Shown here in pieces: positions 19,749-31,355 of a DNA stretch of 64,000 nt (positions are counted from its first letter, which is position 1; each line of letters opens with the position of its first letter). The notes below the pieces were generated by a model. The model did not search any database, had not been told where the DNA came from, and saw nothing but the letters and a program-made list of their open reading frames with translations. Made by a program: the position numbers and the translations under genes. Origin of the DNA: Prochlorococcus sp. AG-436-C13 (lineage in GTDB: Bacteria > Cyanobacteriota > Cyanobacteriia > PCC-6307 > Cyanobiaceae). The stretch is from positions 39,539 to 103,538 of the forward strand of contig QCPC01000004.1 in NCBI GenBank assembly GCA_003212695.1. Direction: 5' to 3'.

Positions 19749-21151
19749 GATTGACGTTTATCTTTTTTATAAGCACGCATAACAGCCAACGATAAACGCC
19801 TTGGATCATGCCTGAAAACTGACCTGGACTTTAATTTTGAATCTTGCAATGATGCTGTATAGACTTTATATCCCTGAGATCTAAGACTACTTGCGTCACA
19901 CCTTACAGGCACAGAACCCCTTGAATAGTAATAACCAAGCAAAGCAGATGGAGAAAATGCTTTTTGAGCAATAATTATATTGAAAATTCTTCTTGTAATT
20001 CCAAAACTAGCCAACTGAGCTTCAATAGCCCTTACATGTCCTGAAACATCAAGTCCATCAGTCTCTCCTGGTTGAGTCATTAAATTGCAAATATAAAATT
20101 TAGGTGCCTTACTTTTTTGCAGTGCTTCCAATATCTGAGGGACAAGTAAATTTGGCAAAAGAGATGTGTACAAACTTCCAGGACCAAGAACGATTAATTC
20201 TGCATTTTCAATTGCTTCAATTGCACTTGGAAGTGCCGCAGGTTGTTCTGGATAGCAACCTATTCTTGTAATTGGAGATTTAGCTAGCCCTATTGCAGAT
20301 TCACCTTCAATTTTCTGTCCATTTTCAAGTTCAGCCCATAAACGAACATCAGCATTGGTTGCTGGCACAACTTGGCCTTGAACTGCCAATACACTGCTAG
20401 AAGTAGTAATAGCAGTCTCTAGATTGCCAGTGATCGAAGTCAAAGCTGACAAAAAAAGATTTCCAAAACTATGACCAACAAGACCTGTGCCAGAAGAAAA
20501 TCGATATTGAAATAATCTGGTTAATAGTGATTCCTCTGTCGACAATGCTGCTAAACAATTCCTTATATCTCCAGGTGGCTGAACTCCTAGCTCCCTTCTT
20601 AGGATTCCACTACTACCTCCATCATCAGCGACCGTAACTATTGCTGTGAGGCGAGAGCTATATCTTTTTAATCCCTGCAGAAGAGTTGAAAGTCCGGTTC
20701 CACCTCCTATAGCAACAATATTGGGGCCTCTATTAAGCTTGCTTTTAGCCCTTAAAACATCTATTAAAACATCATCTTTGGACGGTGCCACTGCCTGTTG
20801 AATTGATTTAAAACTTCTGCTTTGACCCCAAATTAAAAGAGAAATTCCAGTAAAAAACAGAAGTGGGCCAGTAATACTGCTAGGCAAATACTTAGTAAAC
20901 ATTCCAATAAAAAGAAACATTCCTTCTATAACCCAATAAATAGGTCTCAAATCAGCCCATATTGATGCCCCAAGAAGAGACAAAATCAAACCAAACCCTG
21001 AAGTTAACATCCATCTTTTTATAACTAATCCAGGCAAAAGCCAACCCAATGCCCTTTGGATTTGACCAAGCAAGTCAAGCTTGCGAGCTGACCTAGAACG
21101 ACTCTTGCGCCATCTTGAAGATATTCGTCCTCTAGTAATTCTTCCTTTCAA
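19745..21151 (-). CDS. YvcK/CofD-like family protein (gluconeogenesis-factor type)
   Basis: '[61 protein letters not shown]'. Confidence 0.9.
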   Translation of the reverse strand: MKGRITRGRISSRWRKSRSRSARKLDLLGQIQRALGWLLPGLVIKRWMLTSGFGLILSLLGASIWADLRPIYWVIEGMFLFIGMFTKYLPSSITGPLLFFTGISLLIWGQSRSFKSIQQAVAPSKDDVLIDVLRAKSKLNRGPNIVAIGGGTGLSTLLQGLKRYSSRLTAIVTVADDGGSSGILRRELGVQPPGDIRNCLAALSTEESLLTRLFQYRFSSGTGLVGHSFGNLFLSALTSITGNLETAITTSSSVLAVQGQVVPATNADVRLWAELENGQKIEGESAIGLAKSPITRIGCYPEQPAALPSAIEAIENAELIVLGPGSLYTSLLPNLLVPQILEALQKSKAPKFYICNLMTQPGETDGLDVSGHVRAIEAQLASFGITRRIFNIIIAQKAFSPSALLGYYYSRGSVPVRCDASSLRSQGYKVYTASLQDSKLKSRSVFRHDPRRLSLAVMRAYKKDKRQS

Positions 21152-21245
21152 TAGTCTATGAAAAAGAAAAGTTAAAAATCAAAAAATTGATTTTTAAAGA
21201 CTCTAAGCGAAAGTACTTTATAGTCCAATTAAAGCAAATATTGAT

Positions 21246-22118
21246 TTGAAAGATTTAGCGCTTAAAAAATCACTTGCATCAAAAATATCTCCAGCCGTAG
21301 AAATTAATGATTTATCAATGATCTGGGGCGAAAATACTGTCCTAAATAAAGTAAATCTAAAAATAAATCCAGGAGAAAGAATTGCCATCATTGGTCCATC
21401 TGGATCAGGTAAATCAACAGTCTTAAGGCTATTAGCAGGCCTATTACTCCCTTCTAGTGGAAAACTAAATTTATTTGGCATTAGACAGGAATATCTTCGT
21501 TTAGACCAAATTGAACCTCCAGACGTACGCCTAGTATTTCAAAACCCCGCCCTTTTAGCCTCTTTATCAATAGAAGAAAATGTTGGATTTCTATTAAGAA
21601 GACAATCTAAAAGAGCTCAAAAAAAATCTTTAAAAGGAATGTATTCAAATTTCCAGAAAGAATCTAAGCTTAGTGACCAAAAAATCCATGAAATAGTTGT
21701 TTCATGTTTAGAAGAAGTGGGTCTTTATAATGTTTCAGAAAAGTTTCCTGGTCAGTTAAGTGGAGGCATGCAGAAAAGAGTTAGCTTTGCAAGGGCATTA
21801 ATAAATGATCCTTTTCGTAATGAAGAATCAATGCCTTTACTACTATTTGATGAACCTACAGCTGGATTAGATCCTGTTGCTAGCACCAGAATTGAAGATT
21901 TAATTGTTAAAACAACTAGGCTAGCCAAAGGTTGTTCGATTGTAGTAAGTCATGTTCTTACTACCATCGAAAGATGTGCAGAAAGAGTAATTATGCTTTA
22001 TGGAGGAGAATTTAAATGGGATGGTTCAATAGAAGAATTCAAAAATACTAATAACCCCTTTATTAATCAGTTCCGAAAAGGTAGCCTTGAAGGACCCATC
22101 CAACCCAAAGAGCTTTAG
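21246..22118 (+). CDS. ABC transporter ATP-binding protein, MlaF-like
   Basis: Walker A 'IGPSGSGKST', signature 'LSGGMQKRVSFARAL', Walker B 'LLFDEPTAGLDP'; followed by an MCE gene. Confidence 0.9.
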   Translation: MKDLALKKSLASKISPAVEINDLSMIWGENTVLNKVNLKINPGERIAIIGPSGSGKSTVLRLLAGLLLPSSGKLNLFGIRQEYLRLDQIEPPDVRLVFQNPALLASLSIEENVGFLLRRQSKRAQKKSLKGMYSNFQKESKLSDQKIHEIVVSCLEEVGLYNVSEKFPGQLSGGMQKRVSFARALINDPFRNEESMPLLLFDEPTAGLDPVASTRIEDLIVKTTRLAKGCSIVVSHVLTTIERCAERVIMLYGGEFKWDGSIEEFKNTNNPFINQFRKGSLEGPIQPKEL

Positions 22119-22122
22119 TTCT

Positions 22123-22968
22123 ATGCGTCGCAGCTTTCGTGATGCCATTGTAGGGTTTTCCCTAATAGGAGGAGTAGTTATATTCTCAGGACTAACTCTT
22201 TGGCTAAATGGGATACAAGTTAATTCAAAAACATGGTTAATAAATGCCAAATTTTCTGATGCTAGCGGATTGTCTGTAGGGACTCCAGTTACTTTTAGAG
22301 GCATAAAGGTTGGGAATGTTAAAGAGATAAGTATTACTCCAAATGATGTTCAAGCAAGAATAAGAATTAATATTGATAATTTAATTTTGTTCAAGCCTCT
22401 TAATGCAAGAGTAGAGACCAGCTCACTTCTTGGAGGTGATGCTGCAATTTCTATCATTAGCAAAGGAACTCCAATTGATAACCTCAACTACTTACCAAAA
22501 CAAAAAGGTTGTCCCGAAAAATTAATTTTATGTGAAGGAGACTCAATTGAAGTTGATGGATTAAATAACATTTCTCAACTTACTGGAGAAATAAATAGGT
22601 TCTTAAATGAAGCAGAAAGTATGGATGTATTGAATAAAATGGTTTCATCTATAGAACAATTTGATAGCACTCAGAAACACTTTGATGAGTTAGTTACTCT
22701 GGCTAGAATAGAGCTACTTAAAACCAAGCCAATTCTTGAGAATCTAGAAAAATCATCATTTCATATGTCAAATATATTAGCCTCAATTGATGACCCTGAA
22801 GTTTTAAGTGACTTAAAATCAAGCACAAGATCCATAAAATCATTAACTGAAAAGCTAGATAAAATAAGTTATAAGGTAGATAAAATTCTAAATGACGATG
22901 AACTAACTAATGCATTTAAAGATGCTGCTATTGGAATAGGAAAATTATTTAATGATATATATGAATAG
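22123..22968 (+). CDS. MlaD/MCE-domain protein
   Basis: N-terminal TM then 'FSDASGLSVGTPVTFRGIKVGNVKEISI'; ATG at 22123 is a likely start. Confidence 0.9.
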   Translation: MRRSFRDAIVGFSLIGGVVIFSGLTLWLNGIQVNSKTWLINAKFSDASGLSVGTPVTFRGIKVGNVKEISITPNDVQARIRINIDNLILFKPLNARVETSSLLGGDAAISIISKGTPIDNLNYLPKQKGCPEKLILCEGDSIEVDGLNNISQLTGEINRFLNEAESMDVLNKMVSSIEQFDSTQKHFDELVTLARIELLKTKPILENLEKSSFHMSNILASIDDPEVLSDLKSSTRSIKSLTEKLDKISYKVDKILNDDELTNAFKDAAIGIGKLFNDIYE

Positions 22969-22981
22969 TTTATATTGCTAA

Positions 22982-25102
22982 TTATTTAACAGTATTAATT
23001 GCATCCATCGCTATAGAAGCAAGAGCCTGTTCCGTTGCCTTAGGTAACTGAACATATTTACCACCAGCTGCATCTGCTAATTCTTTTCCAATACCACTTC
23101 CAATAAACTTTCTTTCAGTATCTATGACTAATAATTTAATTCCTAACATTCGATAACGGGAAGCAACATCTAAAAGTTCTTGTTTCAAGTCAACAGATTC
23201 AGAATCCTCGTCCAATTCAGGTTGACCCAAAGATTTACTTAAAGGAATGTTTCCTCGACCATCAGTAATAGCAACTACCACTACCTGTCCTAAATCACCC
23301 GTCGAAAGAGCATTTGCTCCTACTCTGGCTGCTTGTGTTAATCCATGCGCTAAAGGCGAGCCACCTCCACATGGCATTGTTTCTAATCTCCGTTTAGCTG
23401 CTGTAATAGATCGAGTAGGAGGTAGCAAAACTTCAGCTTGCTCTCCTCTAAATGGAATCAATGAGACTTCATCTCTACTTTCATAAGCTTCTGTCAACAA
23501 TCTAATTAAAGCTCCTTTAGCACTTTGCATTCTATTTAATGCCATTGAGCCACTTGCATCTACCAAGAAAATAACTAGTGAGCCTGCTTTCTTTTGAAGA
23601 AGCTTTGCTCGCAAATCACTTTCTTCGACTATTACTTTTCTGCCAGGTTCTCTGGCTCGTCTAGCTTTCTGGTAAGGAGCAGCTGCTCTTAAAGTTGCAT
23701 CAACAGCAATTCTTGTAACAGGACCCCTTGGGATAATTGGCTTAACATATCTACCTCTACTATCACTAAAAACTGCTGACCTACTTCCACTACTTCCACT
23801 TTTTGTTTTTGCAGCAGAAAAAAGTAATAAGTCTGGATCAATAGCACAAGCCTCTGGATCTAACATAAATTCTTCTGGTATAGGGGGAGCAGAGTCATCT
23901 TCAGGATTATCTTCATCTTCATTATCTTCTTCTTGAGAGTTTTCTTCTGAAGATTGTTCTGGAGGAGGAGGAGCTTGCTGTTCTTCAGGAGGTGGTGGTT
24001 CCATTTGTTCATCATCTGGAGGCAATTGCAATGCTCTTGGAGCAATTACTAAACGAACAGCTATTTGCAAATCTTCAGAATTAACTTCATCTCTACCAGA
24101 GAGTGCAGCGTGTGCTTTGGCTACTCTTGAAGCATATAACTCAGATCTGTGGCCCTCCACCCCTCCACGAATTGCTTCATTCACTAAATATTTAATTTGA
24201 TCATTACTAATCACAACATCAGGCAACCATTGCCTAGCTAATAAAAGCTGGGTAGCTAGTGCCTCTGTAGCCTCATCCCACTTTTTCGAAAAAGACTCTG
24301 TACTTGTCCCAAAAGCAATAGCAGAATCAGCTATCTCTACTCTTTGTTCAATTGAGACAATCTGATCTGCTGATAAGACAATTGCAAAACGATCCAACAA
24401 ATGATCTCTTACAGCACCCTCCTCAGGGTTATATGTTGCAATGAGAAGAGGTCTGCAAGGGTGGCTTAAGCTTAAACCCTCTCGCTCAACTTGATTCTCA
24501 CCCGATCCGACAGCAGCGAGCATAAGATTTACAATTCCATCATCCAAAAGGTTAAGCTCATCGATATACAGCACACCCCTATGAGATTCTGCCAATAAAC
24601 CTGGCTGAAAGACTGCACTACCACTATCTAAAGAAGAAGTAACATCTACAGAGCCGACAAGACGATCTTCAGTAATTCCAAGAGGAACCTGAACAAAAGG
24701 AGCTTGTATAACTTTTGTTGGTGGTGCTGCCGACTGATTCTCTCTTGTCTTTAGTAATTTATTAGATGCCTCATCCCATTCATCAGGCAAATTAGGGTCA
24801 AGATTTCTTCCAAAAGGTCTAACTCCTTCTAATTTCTCAAAAGATGAAAAATCAATAACTTCTATAGGTGGTAACAGTGCATGCAAACCTCTTGCTAATA
24901 CAGATTTACCTGTCCCTCTTCCACCTGCAATAATTACTCCACCTAAAGCTGGATCAACAGCAGCAAGCATCAAGGCTAATTTCAGAGTTCCATGGCCTGT
25001 AACAGCTGCCAATGGGAAAGCATTGTTTGCCACCTCACTGAAAGTAATCACTGAATTCGTATTTTTTGATTCATTGCCAGTGGAAACCATCGATTCTCCC
25101 AA
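22982..25102 (-). CDS. chlD: Magnesium chelatase subunit D
   Basis: AAA domain, acidic/proline linker '[15 protein letters not shown]...[13 protein letters not shown]', VWA '[20 protein letters not shown]'. Confidence 0.96.
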   Translation of the reverse strand: MGESMVSTGNESKNTNSVITFSEVANNAFPLAAVTGHGTLKLALMLAAVDPALGGVIIAGGRGTGKSVLARGLHALLPPIEVIDFSSFEKLEGVRPFGRNLDPNLPDEWDEASNKLLKTRENQSAAPPTKVIQAPFVQVPLGITEDRLVGSVDVTSSLDSGSAVFQPGLLAESHRGVLYIDELNLLDDGIVNLMLAAVGSGENQVEREGLSLSHPCRPLLIATYNPEEGAVRDHLLDRFAIVLSADQIVSIEQRVEIADSAIAFGTSTESFSKKWDEATEALATQLLLARQWLPDVVISNDQIKYLVNEAIRGGVEGHRSELYASRVAKAHAALSGRDEVNSEDLQIAVRLVIAPRALQLPPDDEQMEPPPPEEQQAPPPPEQSSEENSQEEDNEDEDNPEDDSAPPIPEEFMLDPEACAIDPDLLLFSAAKTKSGSSGSRSAVFSDSRGRYVKPIIPRGPVTRIAVDATLRAAAPYQKARRAREPGRKVIVEESDLRAKLLQKKAGSLVIFLVDASGSMALNRMQSAKGALIRLLTEAYESRDEVSLIPFRGEQAEVLLPPTRSITAAKRRLETMPCGGGSPLAHGLTQAARVGANALSTGDLGQVVVVAITDGRGNIPLSKSLGQPELDEDSESVDLKQELLDVASRYRMLGIKLLVIDTERKFIGSGIGKELADAAGGKYVQLPKATEQALASIAMDAINTVK

Positions 25103-25139
25103 TCTCGATCATTTTTGCATCAGCCTGATCAATTAGAGC

Positions 25140-25724
25140 ATGTCTTCAGTTAACTATTCAACGCCAAATACTCTTGCAATTGGATTAGGAGCTAACATTT
25201 CCAGCCCTGCAGGCACTCCCACATCTACTTTAATAAGTGCAAGACCCATTATCGAAAAAAATATAAATAATTGGATTAATGCATTTCTTAATAAAAAGAC
25301 AGGGGAATCACCCTTAAAAAATCCAAAGTTTAATTTTCATTGGTCCCCTTTATATAAAAGCAAACCCTTAGGAGGCCCAAAGAATCAACCGATTTATATA
25401 AATGCAGTATTGGTGGTTAAAGGGGGTGCATTTGCACAATTAATTCCTTCTATAGATGCTGCAACAAATCTGTTGCAAAGACTTTGCAAAATAGAAAAAG
25501 ATTTTGGTAGAAATAGAAATTCAAACGCAGTAAAATGGGGCCCAAGATCTTTAGATCTTGATCTACTTGCATGGGGAGGCCTACAAGTAAACAATTCAGA
25601 CATAATCCTGCCGCATCCCCACTTATTGGAAAGAAACTTTGTCTTAATTCCACTAGCAGAAGCAATTAAAACAAAATCAGACATGCCAATAAAAATTCCT
25701 CCTCAAGAAGGTTGGAAAGAATAA
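25140..25724 (+). CDS. folK: 2-amino-4-hydroxy-6-hydroxymethyldihydropteridine pyrophosphokinase
   Basis: 'IGLGANISSPAGTP', 'KWGPRSLDLDLLAWG', 'LPHPHLLERNFVLIPLAE'. Confidence 0.92.
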   Translation: MSSVNYSTPNTLAIGLGANISSPAGTPTSTLISARPIIEKNINNWINAFLNKKTGESPLKNPKFNFHWSPLYKSKPLGGPKNQPIYINAVLVVKGGAFAQLIPSIDAATNLLQRLCKIEKDFGRNRNSNAVKWGPRSLDLDLLAWGGLQVNNSDIILPHPHLLERNFVLIPLAEAIKTKSDMPIKIPPQEGWKE

Positions 25725-25789
25725 ATAAATAGTTGCTTAAAATAATCAAAAAAAGGCATACTATATATGATTATTAAAAATTAATAGTT

Positions 25790-26350
25790 ATGACGCCATT
25801 ATCTCCAAAAGAGCCTTCAGAATTATTAGAAAATATCCAATCAATTAATGCTAAAAAAATTATTTTTGAGGTAAATAAATATAAGCTTCCTATAGGATTA
25901 GAAAGTGAGTTTGGGGTTATTAAACATCCAGGAGCATGTTTGGCAGTTCCAATAAAAGACGATGGTAAGATAATAGTTCTAAGACAATATAGATTTGCAG
26001 TTTCAAGGAGAATACTTGAATTTCCAGCTGGGACACTTGAATCAAACGAGGACCCTCTATTAGCAATAAAGAGAGAATTGAAAGAAGAATCAGGATTTAA
26101 GGCAAATCAATGGGATTATTTAGGGTTACTTCTTCCTTGTCCTGGTTATTCAGATGAAGAGATTCACCTTTACCTTGCGCGGGACTTAGAGCTATTAAAT
26201 AATAAGCCAAAAGGAGATGATGATGAAGATATAGAAGTATTAGAAATGACTAAGTCCGATTTGGATCAATGCATTGCAAATGGCAATGAAGCTTTAGATG
26301 GTAAAAGTATTTCCGCTTGGTATAGAGCCTGCCAATTTCTAAACCTTTAA
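25790..26350 (+). CDS. NUDIX hydrolase (ADP-ribose pyrophosphatase-like)
   Basis: Nudix box-like 'GTLESNEDPLLAIKRELKEESGFKA'. Confidence 0.9.
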   Translation: MTPLSPKEPSELLENIQSINAKKIIFEVNKYKLPIGLESEFGVIKHPGACLAVPIKDDGKIIVLRQYRFAVSRRILEFPAGTLESNEDPLLAIKRELKEESGFKANQWDYLGLLLPCPGYSDEEIHLYLARDLELLNNKPKGDDDEDIEVLEMTKSDLDQCIANGNEALDGKSISAWYRACQFLNL

Positions 26351-26362
26351 TAGTATTAAATA

Positions 26363-27556
26363 TTATATTGATTGTATTATTGTATTTACAACATAATCCT
26401 GTTCTTTTTCACTCAATTCAGGAAAAATTGGCAAGCTTAATACCTCACTGCAAAGAATTTCAGTATTCTTAAGAGTTGTATATTTATAGTTTAATTTTTT
26501 ATATGCAGGCTGAAGATGTATTGGTATGGGATAATAAATGATTGTATTAATACCATTACTTAGTAGATTCTTTTTAAGACAGTCTCTCGAATAACTATTA
26601 GGCAACTCTTCATAGATTTTTTTTAAATCAAGACTTAGATTGTTTTCATATATTTTGGTATTATTTGTCGGAGAACTTCTCACTCTAATAACAAATTGAT
26701 TCCAGGAATGAATATTTTCATCTTCTCTAGTATCTAATGGCAATTCTAGATTTGGTAAATCTCTTAAAAGGACTTGATATCTTTGAGCAATTTTTTTTCT
26801 TTTATTTATCCATCTAAACAAAAAAGGTAATTTCACATTTAAAACGGCAGCTTGAATAGCATCTAATCGACTGTTATATCCAAGATCTGTATGAAAATAT
26901 CTTTTAGGCATTCCATGCACAGCAAGCTCTCTAACTCGAACAGCCAATTCCGAATCATTTGTTGTAACCGCACCGCCATCTCCTGAGGCCCCGAGGTTCT
27001 TGGTTGGAAAGAAACTAAAACAACCTAAATCACCAATACTTCCAACAGGTTTCCCCCCCCAAGTTGAACCAACAGCCTGCGCACAATCTTCAATAACTCT
27101 TAAGTTATTTTCTTTCGCCAAAACAAGAACTTTATCCATATTTACTGGATAACCAAAAAGATGAACTGGCAAAATAGCCTTTGTGGAAGAGGTTATAGCT
27201 TCTTTAATTAAATTTAAATCTAACAAGTAATTATTAGGATCAACATCAACAAATACAGGCCTTGCCCCTACATTACTAATCGCCTCAGCTGTTGCAAAAA
27301 AACTAAAAGATGGAGTTATTACCTCATCACCATACCCTATATTTAAAGCTCTTAAAGCAAGAATCAATGCATCAGTTCCACTATTACATCCAATTGCATG
27401 ATTGACGCTAATATTTTCTGCAAACGATTTCTCAAATTTCTCTACTTCTAAGCCACCAATGTAATGTCCACTTTCAATAACTTTTAAAATAGCTGAATTG
27501 AGCTCCGGTCCGATTTCGGACAATTGCTTTTTAAGGCTAAAGGAAGGCACCTGCAT
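26363..27556 (-). CDS. DegT/DnrJ/EryC1/StrS-type sugar aminotransferase
   Basis: 'AIGCNSGTDALILALRALNIGYGDEVITPSFSFFATAEAI', 'VIEDCAQAVGSTWGGKPVGSIGDLGCFSFFPTKNLGASGDGGAV'. Confidence 0.95.
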   Translation of the reverse strand: MQVPSFSLKKQLSEIGPELNSAILKVIESGHYIGGLEVEKFEKSFAENISVNHAIGCNSGTDALILALRALNIGYGDEVITPSFSFFATAEAISNVGARPVFVDVDPNNYLLDLNLIKEAITSSTKAILPVHLFGYPVNMDKVLVLAKENNLRVIEDCAQAVGSTWGGKPVGSIGDLGCFSFFPTKNLGASGDGGAVTTNDSELAVRVRELAVHGMPKRYFHTDLGYNSRLDAIQAAVLNVKLPFLFRWINKRKKIAQRYQVLLRDLPNLELPLDTREDENIHSWNQFVIRVRSSPTNNTKIYENNLSLDLKKIYEELPNSYSRDCLKKNLLSNGINTIIYYPIPIHLQPAYKKLNYKYTTLKNTEILCSEVLSLPIFPELSEKEQDYVVNTIIQSI

Positions 27557-27618
27557 ATATCCAAGCTTAATACTTTAAGTACTTACCTTCGCAACCTTGA
27601 AAGATTTTTATTTGCGAT

Positions 27619-28239
27619 TCAATAGAACCAATCTGGCTCAAATCCAGGTGTCCACTTAATATTGCATCCTATTGAAGGCTTTTGCAATGAAGAAACTTTT
27701 TTAAAAGCTAACGCTGATTCCAAAGCACTTCTCAAATCAGATCCTGTTAAAGGGATATTATTGGTTGGACGGCTATCGTCTAATTGTCCTCTATATATCA
27801 GTTTCTGTTCTCCGTTAACTCTGGAAGAGAAAAGGAAAAAATCTGGAGTGCACGCAGCTCTTAAAGATTTAGCGAGAGTTTGTTCTGAATCAATTAGATA
27901 AGGAAAAGTCCAGTAGTTCTTAACTCTTTGTTCAGCTAAATACTGAGGCCCATCCTCAGGATGTGTTTCAAGAGAATTACTTGCCACACCAATGAAATCT
28001 ATGTCTGAAGCAAAATCATTTTGCAACGTAGTTAATACACCCTCAATATGCTTCACGAAAGGACAATGAACACAAAGGATCATAAATAAAGCCGGCTTAG
28101 ATCCAAGCATTTGGCTATTCAATCTATCAATTGATCCTTTAAGAAAATCTGCGTTTTGAATCTTTCCTTTAACCAAAGGCAAATCAAAAGATGGCAATAA
28201 AGATCCTAAAGGCAACATGGTCGAGGCTGTTTTAACCAC
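27619..28239 (-). CDS. Thioredoxin-like redoxin (AhpC/TSA family)
   Basis: 'ALFMILCVHCPFVKHIEGVLTTL' and 'GVASNSLETHPEDGPQYL'. Confidence 0.82.
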   Translation of the reverse strand: MVKTASTMLPLGSLLPSFDLPLVKGKIQNADFLKGSIDRLNSQMLGSKPALFMILCVHCPFVKHIEGVLTTLQNDFASDIDFIGVASNSLETHPEDGPQYLAEQRVKNYWTFPYLIDSEQTLAKSLRAACTPDFFLFSSRVNGEQKLIYRGQLDDSRPTNNIPLTGSDLRSALESALAFKKVSSLQKPSIGCNIKWTPGFEPDWFY

Positions 28240-28337
28240 AATTTCACCCCTTTATCAAATTAGTTTCTTATTCTTATGCCTTAATGCACCCTTTGTAAGA
28301 GAGAATTATTAAAATATTCTCAACATGTCTTGAAAAG

Positions 28338-29120
28338 ATGCTTTTAGATCTAAGTAACAAAAAAATCCTTGTAACAGGAATAGCTAACAATCGCTCAATT
28401 GCTTGGGGAATTGCACAACAACTCCATAAAGCAGGCGCTGAACTTGGAATCACTTATTTACCTGACGATAAAGGAAGATTCGAATCAAAAGTAAGAGAAC
28501 TAACTGCTCCATTAAATCCAAGTCTATTTTTGCCTCTTAACGTTCAAGATAAATCACAAACAGAAGACGTTTTTAATGAGATTAAAACCAAATGGGGGAA
28601 ATTAGATGGATTGGTTCATTGCCTTGCGTTTGCAGGCAAAGAAGAATTAATTGGAGATTACAGTGCAACTACTTCAGAAGGATTTTCCAGGGCATTAGAT
28701 ATCAGTGCATATTCTCTTGCACCACTTTGTAAATATGCCAAGCCTTTATTCAGCTCGGGTGCTGGGGTTGTTACGCTTACTTACTTAGGGGCAGAGAGAG
28801 CTATCCCTAATTACAATGTAATGGGTGTGGCAAAAGCTGCTCTGGAAGCATCTGTACGCTACTTATCAGCAGAGTTGGGCCCTGAAAAGCAAGTTAGGGT
28901 AAATGCCATAAGCGCAGGTCCTATAAGGACATTGGCTAGTTCTGCAATTGGAGGCATTCTAGACATGATTCATAATGTTGAAGCAAAGGCACCTTTAAGA
29001 AGAACAGTGACACAAAACGAAGTAGGAAATACCGCTTCTTTCTTACTAAGTGATCTATCAAGTGGAATATCTGGACAAACTATTTACGTCGATGCAGGAT
29101 ATAGCATTAACGGAATGTAA
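28338..29120 (+). CDS. fabI: Enoyl-[acyl-carrier-protein] reductase (NADH)
   Basis: '[33 protein letters not shown]', '[24 protein letters not shown]'. Confidence 0.95.
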   Translation: MLLDLSNKKILVTGIANNRSIAWGIAQQLHKAGAELGITYLPDDKGRFESKVRELTAPLNPSLFLPLNVQDKSQTEDVFNEIKTKWGKLDGLVHCLAFAGKEELIGDYSATTSEGFSRALDISAYSLAPLCKYAKPLFSSGAGVVTLTYLGAERAIPNYNVMGVAKAALEASVRYLSAELGPEKQVRVNAISAGPIRTLASSAIGGILDMIHNVEAKAPLRRTVTQNEVGNTASFLLSDLSSGISGQTIYVDAGYSINGM

Positions 29121-29157
29121 TTTAGGTGTCAACATAGGTGTAGTTGAACTAGCGAGA

Positions 29158-29772
29158 TTGCCTCTACAAAGAAACAGTGAAATTCATCGGATAACTAACG
29201 AGACCGATGTAACCGTTAGAGTTGAGCTAGATGGAACTGGGAAATCAAATATTTCTTCTGGCATTGCTTTCTTAGACCACATGCTTCACCAAATCTCTAG
29301 CCATGGTTTATTTGATCTTGAAGTAATAGCAAAAGGAGATACTCACATTGATGATCATCACACAAATGAAGATGTTGGCATTGCGTTAGGGCAAGCCCTA
29401 TCCCGTTCTTTGGGAGATAGAAAAGGAATTTATCGTTTTGGTCACTTTATTGCACCTTTAGACGAAGCCCTAGTTCAGGTTGTGCTTGATTGTTCTGGTC
29501 GACCTCATATAAATTACCAACTAAAAATCCCAAATCAGAAAATTGGGACTTATGACACAGAATTAGTGAAAGAATTTTTTATTGCAGTAGCAAATAATAG
29601 CGGGTTGACTCTACATATAAGACAATTAAATGGGAGCAATTCTCATCACATTGTAGAAGCTTGTTTCAAAGCATTTGCTAAAGCGCTAAGAATGGCAATT
29701 GAATTTGATCCGAGAAGAGATGGTTCTGTACCAAGTAGCAAAGGAGTGATTGAGCAAGCAGGCACAAAATAA
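29158..29772 (+). CDS. hisB: Imidazoleglycerol-phosphate dehydratase
   Basis: '[44 protein letters not shown]'. ORF is open from 29050; a TTG at 29158 gives a normal-length protein. Confidence 0.93.
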   Translation: MPLQRNSEIHRITNETDVTVRVELDGTGKSNISSGIAFLDHMLHQISSHGLFDLEVIAKGDTHIDDHHTNEDVGIALGQALSRSLGDRKGIYRFGHFIAPLDEALVQVVLDCSGRPHINYQLKIPNQKIGTYDTELVKEFFIAVANNSGLTLHIRQLNGSNSHHIVEACFKAFAKALRMAIEFDPRRDGSVPSSKGVIEQAGTK

Positions 29773-29845
29773 ACTTCAACAAAAAATACAACTCGCGTTT
29801 TCACAATAATTACGAGAGGATTAGATAATCAATAAATCAAATTAC

Positions 29846-31339
29846 GTGCTCAAACCTGCAATAAATCATTTTGAAGCAAAATCTTATGCGGTATTTGATC
29901 GAAAAGACTGGGCTAGTGCTTACTGCAATGTGGAAACAGAATGCACAAAAATTATTTTGAAATTAGTTTCGGGTGAAGTACCAAAAAGTCTAAATGGTAC
30001 TTTCTATAGAAATGGCCCAGGAAGATTAGAACGCAATGGCTCTTGGGTTCACCACCCTTTTGATGGTGACGGCATGATTGCCTCAATGCATTTCAAAAAT
30101 GGAGACGTTGAGCTAACTAATCGCTTTGTTAGAACAAAAGCCTGGCTAGAAGAGGAAAAGGCAGGTCGATTCCTTTACCGAGGTGTATTTGGAACCAAGA
30201 AATCAGGGTTTGCAATATCAAATGCTTTCGATGTACGTCTAAAAAATATTGCCAATACACATGTAGTAAAACTTGGCAATGAGCTACTTGCTCTCTGGGA
30301 AGCTGCACAACCTCATTCTCTTAACCCTGAAACCCTTGAAACTAATGGTCTCTCTAATTTAAATGGCGTACTCGCCCCTAATGAAGCATTTAGCGCTCAT
30401 CCTAGATTTGATCCTGGACATCACCAAGAACCTAGGATGATTAGCTTTGGAGTAAAGGCTGGTCCAACAAGCACTATCAGATTAATGGAATTCTCTATTC
30501 AAGGAGATAATTCTGGTCAACTTATAAGTGATAGAAAAGATAAATTTAAAGGTTTTGCATTTCTGCACGACTTTGCTATTACAGCCAATTGGGCAATATT
30601 TATGCAAAATGCTATAGATTTCAATCCCTTACCCTTTATTCTTGGGCAAAAAGGTGCCGCACAATGTTTAAAATCAAAACCTAATGGACAAGCTAAATTT
30701 ATACTTATTCCAAGAGATCCTGGATTATTCTCTAAACAATCACCAAGAATATTTGATGCCCCGAATGGTTTTGTTTTTCATCATCTAAATGCATTTGAAG
30801 AAGGCAATGAAGTAATTATTGATAGTATTTTTTATAATGAATTTCCATCAATTGAACCAAATGAAGATTTTCGTAAAATTGACTTTAATAAACTCCCTGA
30901 AGGCATTCTAAAAAGATGCCGAATTAATCTACTTACAAATGAAATTGAACAAGGAATATTCAGTAATCAATGCTGTGAATTTGCAATGGTTAATCCTAAA
31001 TATCAGGGTTATTCAGCAAAATATAGTTGGATGGCAAGTGCCGAAAAAGGCAATGGGAATGGGCCCTTACAGGCAATAAAAAAATTAAATTTAAAGACTA
31101 AAAAAGCCATTCACTGGAGCATCGCACCAAGAGGATTCGTAAGTGAGCCATTGATGATACCAAATAACTCATCGTCGATCGAAGATGATGGTTGGATATT
31201 AGATTTGATATGGAATGGAGCAACGCAAAAGAACGAATTAATTATCTTAAAAGCTAATGATCTTACTCATCAAGCCACATTAGAAGTACCAATTAAAATT
31301 CCTCATGGATTGCATGGAAGCTGGGTAAATAACAATTAA
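29846..31339 (+). CDS. Carotenoid oxygenase (retinal pigment epithelial membrane protein family)
   Basis: 'LNGTFYRNGPGRLERNGSWVHHPFDGDGMIASMHF', 'FLHDFAITANWAIFMQN', 'FVFHHLNAFEEGNEVIID'. Confidence 0.92.
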   Translation: MLKPAINHFEAKSYAVFDRKDWASAYCNVETECTKIILKLVSGEVPKSLNGTFYRNGPGRLERNGSWVHHPFDGDGMIASMHFKNGDVELTNRFVRTKAWLEEEKAGRFLYRGVFGTKKSGFAISNAFDVRLKNIANTHVVKLGNELLALWEAAQPHSLNPETLETNGLSNLNGVLAPNEAFSAHPRFDPGHHQEPRMISFGVKAGPTSTIRLMEFSIQGDNSGQLISDRKDKFKGFAFLHDFAITANWAIFMQNAIDFNPLPFILGQKGAAQCLKSKPNGQAKFILIPRDPGLFSKQSPRIFDAPNGFVFHHLNAFEEGNEVIIDSIFYNEFPSIEPNEDFRKIDFNKLPEGILKRCRINLLTNEIEQGIFSNQCCEFAMVNPKYQGYSAKYSWMASAEKGNGNGPLQAIKKLNLKTKKAIHWSIAPRGFVSEPLMIPNNSSSIEDDGWILDLIWNGATQKNELIILKANDLTHQATLEVPIKIPHGLHGSWVNNN

Positions 31340-31355
31340 TAATTCCATAATATTG

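Noticed and set aside
23874-24005. Low-complexity Glu/Asp/Pro/Gln tract in chlD
   Set aside because: Known acidic/proline-rich linker between ChlD domains; not a novel repeat.
23247-24045. ORFs 23247-23486 (+) and 23860-24045 (-)
   Set aside because: Shadow frames of chlD; the second reads the acidic/proline linker in another frame.
25394-25684. Minus-strand ORFs over folK
   Set aside because: Antisense to folK motifs; no independent evidence.
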